Source of the DNA: Membranipora membranacea
Lineage: Eukaryota; Bryozoa; Gymnolaemata; Cheilostomatida; Membraniporidae
Direction of reading: 5' to 3'
NCBI GenBank assembly: GCA_914767715.1
Contig: OU612070.1
Coordinates: 6,835,501-6,899,500, forward strand
DNA length: 64,000 nt
Made by a program: the position numbers and the translations under genes. Below, piece after piece: positions 1 through 15,200 of this stretch; positions within the stretch are counted from its first letter, which is position 1, and each line of letters starts with the position of its first letter. The notes beneath the pieces were generated by a model, which had not been told where the DNA came from, made no database searches, and worked only from the letters and a program-made list of their open reading frames with translations.

Positions 1-298
1 TAGGCGGGTAATTCCAATGTCCAAAAATACCATGTTGTTTCTAGCAATCAATGAGCTTGAGAATACAATTGTTGGTTATTTTTTTCCTCCAATTATTGGT
101 TCACTTCACATAGACATTGAACATACCAAACTCATGCACACATTATAATGACGTTTAAATATTTAAACATATAAATGTATAAACATTTGAATAAATGAAC
201 ATATAAAGACATCATGTGTCATGTTTTATCAAAATGCTTGATTGATCATCTGAATGCTTTGTTGTTAGTTCATCTAATATTCTGATCTCTCATCGTAG

Positions 299-3200
299 AA
301 GGTTTGACATCGGATTCAGATCTTTTACCGAGCACCTCTGTGACTGATACTAGCAGAGATGATAGCAAATCTTTCTCTACCAATGACAAGGGAGATAACT
401 CTGAATCTAATCCATACAGCTCTAGAGGTTATACCAGACCTGTCTCGCCTAGATTTGATGGTACGTTCTCAGGAATTTGATAATAAATTGAGCTTGAGTG
501 GAAAAATTGATGTGTAATGTGAGATCGAATGATGGCTAGTTTAGCTAGAAAGCTGATGGTAGCATTTCACCATCAACCTACCTACCTTTCCTACCACCAG
601 CTATCCCGGCACAGTTTGAGCGGTTAAACTAAATGATGGCTAGAAAGTTTGTTAGATTTTTATAATCATGAAATTTGAATCCTTTTGGAAACATAATGAT
701 GAGAATTTTACTACCCACAGACAAGAGCAATGGGTCTGACAGACCAGATATAATACTGTCACATGACGATGATGTCACACTACTTGACAAGTCATCTCCC
801 CTTGCTGATTTCAAGGTTAATACAGAGGATACTCTCACCTCACTGAGCAGCCGTAAGTAAGAAAGTCCTTAATTAGAACAAAATAGGAGTGAGGCCATTG
901 AGGGAAACGAGTTCAAAGATTTGGCTAAAAGATCTTATAACTATCTGTAAGACTTCCCCCCCCCCCTCCCCCTGCATGCTAGTTATGAACAAACTTCATC
1001 ATGCCAGATTTTAATGGTTCCAGATTTACCTTGATAAAACATTTGCAAGTGTGCCAATCATCCAATGACGAAAGGTATTCCTTGGTAGTCCAAGTTATTC
1101 CAATTAAATTATTTTAATCGATTCAATGATTTTAAATCAATTAAATTGATGTATAAAAGTTAATGTAACCTATGTTATTACAGATCTGCTACATGTCCTT
1201 TCACTGACAGTACCGGAGTTAACCCCCTCTGACCAGTACCAGTTCTACACAGACTTCATGACACTGGATACTCTCACTGTGTTCCTAAATCATGGAGATA
1301 TAAACGTCATCTACTCTACTCTCAAGGTAAGCACATTTATCTATTATACTATATTATGTTATTGACATTATAGTTTATACAGCTTTTTTTGTGAAATTTA
1401 TTTTGAATCGATTGAAGAGAGGAACACAATGGGACCCTAGAACGCGTTGCTCCCCTCAACTGGTTACCCTGCAGTGAAGGGGGAGCAACTCCGAATTTCA
1501 GGAAAATGGATCTTGAACTTGATCTATTGGGACCCATCTATCAGAGTTGTGCGCTGTAGGTGCTACATATAAACCATAATATGTATTCAGAAACAGAATA
1601 TAATGATACAAATTAGATGCGCGTCAAGTGTAGAGTACTATGAGATGATTGAGGTCACGTTTGCTCCATTTCTACAAACATCCAAATTTAATCTTGAAAT
1701 GTTATATTTGCATTATTTGCTATTAATGTACAGACTATATTTAGAGGAATATAATTTTGATATGTTAAATTTTTATCACAGTTGTTGAGTAAGACAATAG
1801 AGCTGACTAAATTGGAGTTGTTGGAGTCATTTATCAGCCGGAGAGGATTTCATCTGATAGCCTCTCAGCTGAATAATCAGCCTCAGTGCTCTGATAAGGT
1901 GGTCAGTGTGTGCGCTCAGCTCATCAATGGCAACAAGTGAGTGTGAATATTAATATAATAGAGAGACTATGCGGCTCATTTTGATATATATATATCTGTG
2001 ATTGTTGCCATAACAATACATTACATATCAAAGCTCACATTTATTTTCATGCTACATTGCTACATGCTACATTTTTGGATTATTAAACTCTCAGTATTAT
2101 TTTTCCAAGTTGTGTTTTCTGGAGTTATCCTCTCCAACTGCAGGAGAAGACAATTACGTAGATAATTTTAAATCATCATGTGTATGGTAATAATTATTCG
2201 CTTACAATTTTGCATTGTAATGTGGTTATGTCACTTTGTTTTAGGTGTAGTGAGATAAACAAAGATTTCACATACTACTTTCTGCTGCCTCTTCTTGGAG
2301 TGTTAGATAAATGCTGCCATGATTTACAGCTCAGCTGTCGAGCGTTTTCACTGCTATTTATGGTGAGTGTAAACCCTGAGTCTGAATCCATTTATATTCT
2401 GAAAATCATCATGACCTCCTGTCAAGAAGTAGTAGTGCCTTGTCAGATGCAAATTAAGATTTGATCACTTTTGCAGGGAATTCTCTTGTTTTTGCAGCGT
2501 GAAGTCAACATTAGCCCACAAATTCAAAAAGTTGAGAGCATAGGCCTAAATTTTGTTTTGAATAATCAAATAAAAGTGGGGGCTCAGCTACAATAATTTA
2601 ACAGACAACCAAACACACTCAAGCACCTTTATTCGTTATTGATGAAATTTAAACTCTACAGAATGTTTATGTTCAGGTCTTAGAGGAGAGAGCTGGAAGT
2701 TTGTCATTCTGTCTACAGAACGGACTAGTACAGGTTCTCTGTAACTGTTTCTACTCCCTGAACTCTCACCATCCCTACCCTGATAACAAACAGATGGATA
2801 ATGTGATGGCTTACCTTCACAGCTTCCTGCAGAAAATCTCCGATCATCTCGTCTGGTTAGTCATACTGTATTATCTTTCCAGGCAAAATGTTCTCCTTGC
2901 GGTTGTAATTTCCATTCAAAATAGTTAGTGGCGTGGTCCCTGGTATGACATATTTCTTAGGTACTGTATGTATTTATCAATTTATTGTTAGTGTTAGTGG
3001 CAGTGCATCTAGTTTCTAGAGTACTGCCACTAACATTTCTTACTAGTATCCAGTACTGGCCAGTACTGGCACACTTCAAACACTGATTTCTTTGATACAT
3101 TTTCAAACTGTGTATATCTAAACTTCGTTAATGGGTAATTGCAGTACCATTTTCTTTCTATGCAACAAGCCTGAAGAATAAATAAGAACGGTATGTTGTT

Positions 3201-6200
3201 TTTTACTCTGTGCTCTATTTACTTTGTTCGATGTTATTTTCATTTTTTATTTCAGTGAGGTCAAAACTGAGAGTATAAGATCATTGCTATGTTTGTTTAC
3301 TCTGCTGGAGAGAAAGCAGCGCAAAGACGCAGGTAGACCAAACATGATGCTAGACAGACTATATCAATTCGAACATTTCATCGTGTATCATATCTCATGC
3401 CATAATGGAACCTATCATTAAATGCCTCTAGATAACAAAGTGTCATAACCTCTGTTACTCTTTCTTGGTTGAAATCATAGAATGACAACTACATGGTTGA
3501 AACCAAACATATGTGTGGCATGACCACATTTACATCCAACTTGTTTGTGGTGTTGCGCTATGAGGAATCTTTGTATTCTATAATAAGTACTTCTCCATTT
3601 TATCATTATTATACTGTGTGGGCTTCAGTCGATGGTTTTGTAGTGTGATACCATTAACTGTTATTTTGATATCCCAGGTAAAGTGGCGACTCAGAGAATT
3701 GAGACAGCTATCAGAGTTATATATCAGGAGTTATACGCCAGTATTAAACACGAGGCTCAGTCTAAAACTAAGGGCTTTATGAGGAATACACTGGAGAGAT
3801 TTATATCATCAGGTAACCAAAATGTTATCATTTTGATCATTGAACGGTCATATTTCTCATAACTGAAGCTGTGAATTTGTTTTGTACCATCTGAATATGT
3901 TGCCATATCATTGGAGATAAATTCAATCGATGACTTAAAACATGATAAATATTACCTTATATATATATGAAAGATAGTTTGATCTCTTATATTTATTAGC
4001 TATCCGTACTGAGCCCCAGTGTAAGTATACTCCCAGTCATGTCAGCATAGAGGTTTTGTGTTGTAGATATTGTTGGCGTTTCTCTAAGGCTGTTCGTTGG
4101 CATTCCTGCACGTGCTTTGCTTGTTTCACCTTTCCATACTAACCAAGTCTTAGTTCAGAGTAGACTTTTTGCAACTTGAATTACCTATTCTGTTGAATGT
4201 GCAACACTTTGTTTCTATTTCATGGAACTGTTGCCATCCTCTTCTAGGATTTCTTATATTAACATTATCATGCCTAAAATTTCCTTGCTGCTGATAATGC
4301 TAATGCTCCGCTATTTATGGCCATAGTTCGGGTTTCTCTAGTTTGGGCTTCCAACCAGGACAAACAATCTATTCGGACTTTCTAAACCAGACTTTTAGAA
4401 ACACAAATAATTTTTTCAGATGCTGCCTCTTCAGCTGGTCTAGAAGAATCAGGGACATTCTCAGTGCGCCGTGAGTCTGTACAGGTGGTCCCCCTCACTG
4501 CATCCATGACTAGTCTGGCTGGGCTTGGATCTGAGTCTAAAGCTAACAAATCTAGTCTTATGGAGATGCTGTTAAATGTGTTAGAGAGCTTCACAAGCTA
4601 TTCACTTTACAGAGGTCAGTACATACGAACAGATGGGATAATGCTCCATACACAACAGCATTGGCTTGCACAATGTTTGGCGTCTCATTTTGTTTCCAGC
4701 ACAGAATATTCTCCAGCTACAACACTAATTTATAAGTTTATATGTGACAGATTCGGCAACATTCAATATTTAGTTACCCAGGTACGAAAAATGTCAATAA
4801 AATTTGTTTGTGTATGTTGACATATGCATAATCAGTGCAATTTTTAAACAAAGATGGAGCCTGAAATCTGATCAATGAGATGCGCCATGACCAGCTTTCT
4901 GTGAAATAAGTCCCACATAGCCGCTTAACACTGACAATCAACCAACTAAACCATTTAAATCAATTTAGTGACTTAGTATGTTACTAGCCCCTACTGATGA
5001 TTTGTTGCTTTTCATTATAGTGGATGGTTGCCATAGAGAGGAAAACAATTTAGCCAGTATTACCGAGCTTCTTATAGATTCACTTACCGATCAGCAAGAT
5101 GCAGAGAGTAGAAAATCTATTTGGAAAAGTATTATTGACTCAGAGAAAGTCAGACTCACTATCTGGAAGCAGGTTTGTTTAAATATAAGAATAAAAGTTT
5201 TCATAAATAAAAAAGAAATGCTGGAGCTTCTGCCTTTGTTGATTGCTCTCAGCTCATAGTATAGGTGTCGGCATACTCTAGCAAAAATTACTGGAGAAAG
5301 TCTACTTTTGCCATAACAGACTCTACTGTGTATCGTGCTTATCATCTCATGTTCTGGTTCTATTTCAGTTGTCGTTAATATTGACGTTCATTCTCTCTCC
5401 ATCATGTGATATATTTACTGCTGAATCAGTATTCACTATCATCACACAACTCCCAGACACCAATCAGCGCAAGATTGTCGACCATATTCAGGTAAGAGTG
5501 AACTGCCATCATTTTTGGTCTCGGTACAATGATGAATATTTAAGTACAACATTTTTTCACTCTGACTTTGATGTGTCAGTTTTTTCTGCCATTTGCTTCT
5601 TCTCTGATTGTGCAGCGGAAAACTGCTGGGCAGGAACCTTAGTAAAAATATTTGTAATTGAGACTGTGAGACCATGACAGCCACAATTTGATTTGTTCAT
5701 TAAATTAATGTTAATTTGAACTTTATTGTACTATTTATAGCTGAATGACTTTTTGGTGACAAATGTAGAAAGGTTTGTTCAGACACACACCCTCAAATCA
5801 AGTACTGAATCCTTCTTATTGAGAATAAGAAACAAGTTCAGTACCAACATCAGATCAGCCAATCAGAAACCAGCAAATACGGCCAATACGGGCAATCAGA
5901 AGACGGGTCCTGGTGTGGGACCAATAAACAAGGATGAGGCTGAAAGCTCTAAGTTAGAAGAATGGAATGAGTGGTATTCAAACAAGAGGAAGGAGTGGAA
6001 GACCTTGGTGAATGACAGAAAGAACAAGTGAGGGATTAAACTTATACCTTATCGTGATTCAAATTCTGGCCTCTATAAAACTTTAAATTAGATCTTGTTG
6101 CATGTGCTATGGCATTGAAACCAATAAACCTACTTGCATTCAATATCTTAAATTTTACAAACATGTTATGTGTCAGAGACTGAGGCAAATACAAAACATA

Positions 6201-9200
6201 AAAACATTATACAGTGTTAGGAAGAATTAAAAAGTCCTATTCTACAAGTGCAGCTGTGCTGTTTTTTTGGGAGCAAGATTATTACATTATATTATGGTTT
6301 TTACAGAGCGCTCCACAGTTTAGATCTACTGATGAAAGACTTGAGTTATTCAGCGATGGATATCAATAAGGACATTGTACACAGGCAAAACCTGGAGAGG
6401 AGGAAGTTTATAGAGCAAGTGAAGATTAGCATGGCTACTGAAGTCAGCGTCAGAAAAGAATGGCAGAAAATCATCCAACAGTTTACACATGAAAGGTCAG
6501 CAGATGCACAAAACCCTCACTAATATCTCTTAACTCATGTGGCTTATTTATACGTGTGTAAATAGAGAAAACTTACTTTCGGGATGGTGAGATGGCACAA
6601 TTGAGCTCGCTATCACTGTTAGGCGTTTGGTGCTGCAGCAGTCATTGATTTGTGTCCCACTGGTGGAGAGCTTTCAAGGTGGATTGCTCCAGCCCCAGCA
6701 CCCTTGGTTTGGGTGTATATATCTCCTTCATACAAAATTTGCTAAACCCTTTATAATAATAACCATGGCCAAACTGCATTTCATGGTCTATACACTTTAA
6801 TTTGTTTATTTTCTCCATATTTTGTTTATCACAGGGCTGTGTGGTATGATAAGTCAAGTTTTCCTCAGTCCTGGGAGATTGACCCTACAGAAGGACCTGG
6901 CAGAGTGAGAAAACGCCTGCAAAGATGTCAGCTTTTAGGTGTGGAGATTAAGTTCCTACTTGAAGATGAGCACCACAAAGTCGGGCGTGCTAAGACCGGC
7001 CCGCCTCTGCAGTATCTATTTGAAGATGGTCAAAAGTCTGAGTCTGCCAGTGCAGCTCTTATATATCGACTTCATACTAATGAGACTATCAGGTACACTA
7101 TCTATTCATAAACTCGCTAACCGCTTTAAATGCTCAAGCTTTGCCGAGATAGCCAGTAATAGCATTCCATTATTAACTTTTGGTCGTGTGACGAAACTGT
7201 TGATAATGTAATACCAGAGACTGAAGATATATCCATAGTCTCTGGTAATACCACAACTAGCTATCTTTGCAAAGTTAGAGAGCTTAAACTATATTAAAGT
7301 TGGTCGTGAAAGCCATGCCAATACTGACTAATACAAAGTGTGGATTCTGTTGCCTTGTAGTTTTACGTGTAAGTGCAGTAACGTGACACCAAGCCTGGAG
7401 AGACTTGGAGACTTACTCATATCTGATCACTGTATACACTTTGTGAGCGATGACGCTGTCAGAGACTTTCAAACTAATCAGGTACACTGGGTCAATTTCT
7501 TCTCCACTTCTCATCTACTATCCCGAGTGCCATCATTACATCGATAAATTCACTATTTTTTCGCTATACGCATTTTGCAAAATCGAAAATGCTGCCTTGG
7601 ACCAATTACAAAGCTTACATCACTATGGTATCGATGATGAGCTAAGATGTTAGTGTATAAGTGAGATGGAACATTCAGCTGGGGTAGGCAATTTGTGTCT
7701 GTGTTGTTTACATGAGAGAGTACCTGCGTTTTTCCCGGTTTTCATCCGTATTTGACATTTCCGGTCTTGTTTCACTTGCCGGCTACAGGCGCAACTGATC
7801 AAAGCGAGTTATGTTAACTAAACTTCATCATTACCTTGCCTTGTGAAATAGTATTTACACATCAAGCGATTTTATTCTGTACCTTTATTGTATATTGGTG
7901 ATATTTAACCTTACAGACGGGAACAGGAAGTGGTGACCTACTTTCTATCTCATGGCCACTGATTGAGATAAGAAGCTTTTTTAAGAGAAGATATCAGCTA
8001 CAGGACAATGCTCTGGAGATATTCCTGGTAAATGGCAGAGCTTGTCTGCTCTCCATGGAAAACACTAAAGTGAGTAACTAGCATCCAATGGTCAAAGTTG
8101 ACAACCCTGAAAAATCTCCGAATATGTAACTCAAAGTTTATTTGATACTATCTGTTTAGTGTGTGTCACAAAAATCCTGTCAGTGTAGAAGATAAAAAAT
8201 AATTTTAGCCTTCCATTCTCTCAATCAGATAAGACGGATCTAATTTACTATCTCCTTTTCAGGAGAGAGATAATCTATTGGACGTTCTGAATAGACTCCG
8301 CCTCCCTAACCTCACAACCTCTGCCGACTTGGCATCCATACAGAAGCAGTGGATAGAGGGCAGGATGAATAACTTTGATTATCTCACTCATCTAAATACT
8401 CTGGCTGGCCGCAGGTAATAATCATGATTCAGGTTTGCTTTTAATAGCAGTCACACAACATAATCTAAAATTAGAAATATTACTTAGAGAAGAGTGTGGA
8501 GATTGGTCATAAGCCGGTAATAAAAAGTTTACAATACCAAGAAGTGTTATGTGTAAAGGTGCCCAACTATGTTAACTCTTTTTTGTCAATGATCTGACTT
8601 TGTTCCCTTTTAGCTTCAATGACTTGATGCAGTACCCTGTGTTCCCGTGGATAATCAATGATTATGATGGCAGTAGCCTCGATCTGAACAAGCTCAGTAC
8701 ATACAGGAAACTAAACAAACCTATAGCCTGTCAGATACCAGAGAATGAAGAGAAATACAAAATGCATTATGCTGTAAGTTTGTAATTTATCTGCTAACAT
8801 TAAAATTTGTGGTTGTTGATGCTATACTCTACCATGTTGCTTGAACTACATTTCGGTCTGTTCAGTGAGTTAGTTAGAGACTAGGGAGTTAACTTATCGG
8901 CAGCGTATTTTAGGCTTTAGAAACTCTGATATCACAATAATTAATCTCGCAATGCCATTTAGGTACTTGTAATACTTACAAGTCGCTGAAGCACTATGGT
9001 ATGGAAACAGCTCATTTACGTAGTGGAAACAATTACAGAATAATGCATGATACTGTATTGAGCTTGTATTGCTGTTTATAGGCTATAGAGGCTGACATTG
9101 AGTTGTGTAAGCGTAACCCTGATAGTAGCCACGCCCCTTTAGCTCCGTATCACTACGCCTCACACTACTCTAATAGTGGAGTTGTGCTACATTACCTAGT

Positions 9201-12200
9201 AAGGCTTCTACCATATACTCAGATGTTCCTCAAATATCAGGGTAAGTATGAGCCGGGGTTTCCAGGCTTCTTCTCTTCTTCACAGTTGAATTATGTGGAG
9301 TTGCAATATGGTTGAATTACTCATTTATGCAACCATAGGGTAGGCAATTGTAATAAGAGTTTTTTTTTCATCTTTCAGCCGTTTTTTTTTCTAGCAGGTT
9401 CATTACCATTACTGGTAGGTTAAGTTAAAGACCTAAAAATACTGGTAACGTTGAGGGATAAGTTCTCCCCACAGCCTAATTGATAACTTTCACGCTAGTC
9501 ATGTGCTCTCAAAATGCCTTGTTGTTCATAAAGTACCACAATGATGTTTTCATCATCTTCTGTCCTTTGCCTTGATACAACAGTGTGTATGTGTGTTTCC
9601 CAGATGGATCGTTTGATATTCCTGATCGGACATTCCACTCTATGCAGACGTCATGGCTCTTATCAAGCGAGCGATCTTCTACTGATGTGAAAGAATTGAT
9701 ACCTGAATTTTTCTATCTGCCTGAATTTATGCTAAACTATGAAGGTTTGTGATTTGGTGACTGATCCACTTAATTTAATGTCAATGGCCGATCTGAATAT
9801 CTGCTTATTGTTTACTTTTGGAAAGCTGCCGAGCAGCAACTAAATAGCACACCAAAGACATTATCGATGACTTTGTGTTATTATATCATGGTAATGAGGA
9901 AGAATAGGCTGATAACAGGAGTGTAAAGGTAGAAGAATAAAATCATTCTGCGCATGCTCAGCTCTGGGCATGAGCTGATCTCTGCAAAATTGAGCCTCGG
10001 AATTCCGAAGCCATCTGATTGGCTACCTGCTCTGGTGACATACTTCCCAAAGCGTGCGGATTTGTTATTACTAGTTATCCTCTCTTGTCATTATTAGCTG
10101 ATTTTGATTGACAGTTTATGCAGGGGATATCCCATTTCCCCTTTCCAAAGTTGCAATCAGAACCCAAACTAAACTCATTGTTCTTGCACATGCGCGAATT
10201 CAAGTCACGCATGATGCATACTTAGCCTTACGACACCTGCTTTGTGGTAATGATAACCTAGTTTATCAGTGATCTACATGCCCAGTCAGATCACGAGAGT
10301 CAGTATGGAATAAAATTGACCAAAAATTGAGACTAATAAGCTCGGAAAGTTCAACCTATTTTGCGTGCTTAAATTGATGACAGAGGTCATGGAGGGCTTC
10401 CTCTTTCACTACCATTTCAATCTCATTACAGGATTTAACTTTGGTAAGAGACACACAAAAGAACAGGTGGAGGACCTTAATATTCCTGAGTGGTGTCGAC
10501 ATGATGCTAGATTGTTTGTTCTGATACTGAGACAAGCTTTAGAGAACTCAGCAGTCAGCAGTAATCTTCATCACTGGATTAATCTTATATATGGATATCA
10601 GCAGCAGGGACAGGCAGCTACAGATGCTGTCAATAAATTCCATCCTGCTGTAAGTATATTAGTTTGCATTCTGTGCTTTATTGACTAGAAGGTTTTTTCT
10701 TTGCGATGAAATTAGGTAGATAAGAAGTAACTGAAATACATTAGGGCTTATCAGATAATTCGGAACTATAGTTATGACAGCCCCACTCAGCAAGCTGCAC
10801 TCCAAGACTTGTTGTGGCTTACGCTCAAACTATTACCTTTGTTTTTTTTTCAATTATGTTGGAAGATAAAACTATTGATCCGCAGTGCCTGCATTTTGAG
10901 TTCCTCCTATTCCACTGGTTAGCAAGAGTTGGCTAGAAGAAGAAACTCCGAATGCAGTCAAAATTGATCAAACATGATCTAGGGTTTAAACCACTACTGC
11001 CACACAGCCAAATGAGTGCTTATAGAATTCTGTGGAGCTCAAAACTAATAAAATGAGGCTACAATCTCAGCATTGTCACCTAATGAACAAATAATTTGCA
11101 CAAACTGATCGTCAAAATTAGGGTATGAAATTAATTATCTACCACATCAGGTGACGTAGTTACCGTCTTACTAGTGCACACTGTACACGTCATAAGCTGG
11201 TGGTAGATTTCATGCCCTGATTTTGAAGATCAGTTTGTGCAAATTATTGGTCCATTAGGTGACAATTATCCTGGAGCTATGCAGAATTCAATGAGCACAA
11301 ATTTGCATGAGTGGCAGCAGTAGTTTAAGATTACACATAACCTCTGAACAACAGATACTTGTAGAAAATTTTTTTAATTAGATCCTTCAATAAGTATACT
11401 AAGCTTCTCTTCCGAACCTGAATATGACACAAAACCATAGATCATGATAACTATTATCAAGTCTATGCACAAATCACACCAAGATCAATTCATGTGAATC
11501 ATATTGCAGACATATTATGGGTTAGAGGTGAATAGCATAGCCGATGAGTTACAGCAGAATGCTATCAAGGTTATGATCCGTACTTACGGCCAGATGCCCA
11601 AACAGCTGTTCACATATCGTCACCCTGAACAGCAACAGTCTGCTAGCAGCGCAACAGGTGCCCCCTCAACATCCGATAAAAGTGAACATATGTAAGTAAA
11701 TGAAGGAAAACTCACTCTGAATGATGTTTGTCATCACCTCAATGGCACGCCACCAAACAGTAATCATGCCATTGAATATCCAAAAGGAACTGTAGCTGGA
11801 AATTGGAAATACCAACTTACTTAATATAATTATAGACCTGCAAGTAGACTTATTTTCAATAAACGGTAACATTATCAGGTCTATGGGCCTCACAAAAGTG
11901 TAATATAAACTAATGTCACTGTTTTCTATTTCAGCCCTGTTCTAGACTCAGTGGTAGGATTGAGATGGGGTGACTACCTTGGTTCCCCTGTTGACAGTGT
12001 AGAACCTAAGCTAGCAGTAAATGAAGTCATTGGAGCTCAAAGAATTGTTTCAGTCCCAACAGGAGAGATATTTGGGCTCAGTGATTCTACATGTGTCATC
12101 ACTCATGAAGTCAAGTCAGGTAGGTTACTCAAAGACTAAGCCTGCCTCTCAGTCTCTCGAGTTTATCAAAACCGTATATCAGAGGGGTCTCTCAATAGAA

Positions 12201-15200
12201 ACAAGCCAAATACGCTACCTGAATGAGACCTGCTTGGGTCTTGTTTCCCAATAGTTCGTTCAGTGACATAACTATATATATTGAGAGTGAACAATTACGG
12301 AACGAATTGTATGACCATGTGAGCGATAAATTGTTCTAAAAAGCGTCGCTTTTGTTAAGTTAAAGACTCCTCAGATTAACTATGAATAGAGTTGCCCAAA
12401 TCTGTTGTTCACATTGATTGACAGGACATAATAATAAAGTTTAGGTTAAATTTTATAATTTTGATCAAGCGTTCAGCAAATCCAACCAATACCTACTCCT
12501 ATTCTAGGTGATGAAGTGACGAGTCACACAGACAGGATATGGGCAGCTCAGCTTACATGGAATAACCCAGATAATGTACTCAGAGTTAAAATTCAAAAAG
12601 ATAAACCTCCTGTCAACTTCTTACACGTCCCCTTCCAGGTATGATCATTTAAATGAGTAAGCCTATTCAGTAGATAAGAGCTTACCACTCCACCGCACTG
12701 CTTGCAGATCGACTCTGAGATACAGTCTCTCTGCACCTTAGCGACAGTGCCACAAAATGGCCCGAATGACATATTTACGTTTTGCTTATAGAAGAAAATT
12801 TTTCATATTGCTGGTGGGGTGACTTTTTAGTTTGAGAACTCAAGCAAATTTGGATTATTCCAAACGCTACAGTGCAAAGATAACCAGGTCACACCAAGTA
12901 CCATTCCACCTTCAATATCACCCAATGTCAGCATCCGCATCAGACTATGTGGGTTACGTAAGCAATTGATTGCCATATGGAGATAGGGATTGTGTTGATT
13001 ATTTCATATTTTCATCGCTTAATTCTGTGACTGTTACGTATTTGACAGGTAACTGTGTGTGCGAGTGTTCCTGACTGTAAGTTACTTCTCGTTGGCTCAA
13101 AATCAGGCTTCATACAAGTACACAAAATACAGCACACAAGATTCCAGGTATGTATAAATGATTCAAGTCATTCACGGCGATAAGCTCTGGCCCTAAGCTG
13201 ATACTAGAAGCATAGGCCCTAAGTAAAATCAGTTAATCCGATCAAAGTACCTCTCACTCAGAAAATAAGACTCAACCATTAATAATCAACATCCTTTCAT
13301 TGACACTAAACATTAACCACAAGCAGGTGTAGATACAACACATTATACTGATTCTTATTTTCTTAAACATGCCTGAGGTGGATCATAAATCATTAATAAC
13401 TATACCAAATTAAACCCACAAATCACACATAACTACTGTATTTACTGAAGTCTCATCACCCTGTACAATTTTTCAGACAAATGGCCTGATATGGACTGGA
13501 TTAGAAGCCACACTCACTGGACATCACTCTGCCATAACTTCACTAAAGATCTCTACAGAATATAGTGTCATCGTCTCAGCTGATTGTACGGGTCATTGTA
13601 TTATCTGGGACCTCAATAAGTAAGTGCATTAGTACATGATAACCACACTTTTTAGGTACAGGCTTTTTGATATCTACATTAAAGGCTAGAGGGTTTTACT
13701 GAATATATCACGGCCCTTATATAACAGATTGGTGCCAATGCAAATATCCTTATCTCAGCAATCTTTACCTGGTTCAATATTAAAACCGCCGAACTAAGAT
13801 GATAAGATTTAAAAGCTGAATGACCCTACCCTGCAGGATGATTCGGATTACAGGTCATTTGCACAATGCTGGTTGTCAAGATTGCTTAGAACTGTACTAT
13901 TTTCTTTTGTGAGTGGTCTCATGGTGAAAATTTGATCATTGTTTTTAGAGCGACCATAGATGTTGTGCCAAATTAAAATAAACTTTCAGGATATAGATCA
14001 GTTGTTTATTGTTCACCCTGTACCAATTATTTTGAACCCTCATATTTGCTACAGATTGACGTATGTTAGAAGTGTGAGCAGTGAGACTGAGAAGGGTATA
14101 GACTGTGTCGCTATCAGTCCAACTATGGGTGATATAGCATTCTGTTCTGAACATGGTGAGTGATTACACATCCTTAGACACAGTTCACTAAATTTACAAT
14201 TCTAGTGGTAGTCACAGGAAACCCATTTCAATCAACAAATTATTATTTTGACCTCATACTGGGCGTTGTTGTTGTCCTCTCTCCTATATAACCATAGACT
14301 TTGTAATGATAATATTATTAAAATTAATATTATTATTATTATTGTTATGTATATGACTAATTTCAAGAAAAAGACCACGCTACGATGTAAATTATTATAC
14401 TCATTTTATTTCTACAGGTAATGGCAGTGTCGTGGAGGTTTACACTATCAATGCCAGTAGAGTGAGTACACTGACACTGACCCCTAGATGTCACTGGTTG
14501 TGTTACTCTGCAGCTCCAGAAGGAGTGTCTGCTAATGCTATAGCAGGTGCTCTCAGTGATGCTACTATACAGTGAGTGCTAGTGCAGATTATTCTCAACC
14601 TAACTAGACCTGTTCTGATTGTAGTCAGTGTCATAAGAAGATATAATAGTCCTGTCATGACTGCAACATTCACCAACAATTGTTGAACAAACCTGGATTG
14701 GGATGGTTCTTTCCGTCTTTCCCAATGCCGAGAATGGTACAGTTAATGAACATCAGAAAAGAAACATTAGATATGAGTTGTTGCTGACAATAACTGTATT
14801 GTTATTATATTGGATACATATCAGATGTATTTTGTTTAAGGTTGTGGAGCTCATGGGACATGAAGCCAATCCTTACACTATCAGTTCCTGGGATGAATGA
14901 GCCTTTTGTCTGGTGAGTATGATAAATCCATTTCCTCGATCCGTTAAAACTTCCTTGACTCGGCTATGTCAAATAGTGCTCACATCACTACACATGGTTG
15001 TCTTTAGGGCGATATTAAAATGATGCTTACAATGAGTTCTTGGTTGTCTCACAATAATCTAATAATATACATATATATTTCCAACATATTTCACTACTTT
15101 CCTGAGGATCATGCAGACATTAGTTATCATTTAAACCTTCAAACGGGATTAACTATATTACTTTATAAGTGCCAGCCTTTTTAAAACTTTTAGCGGCATT

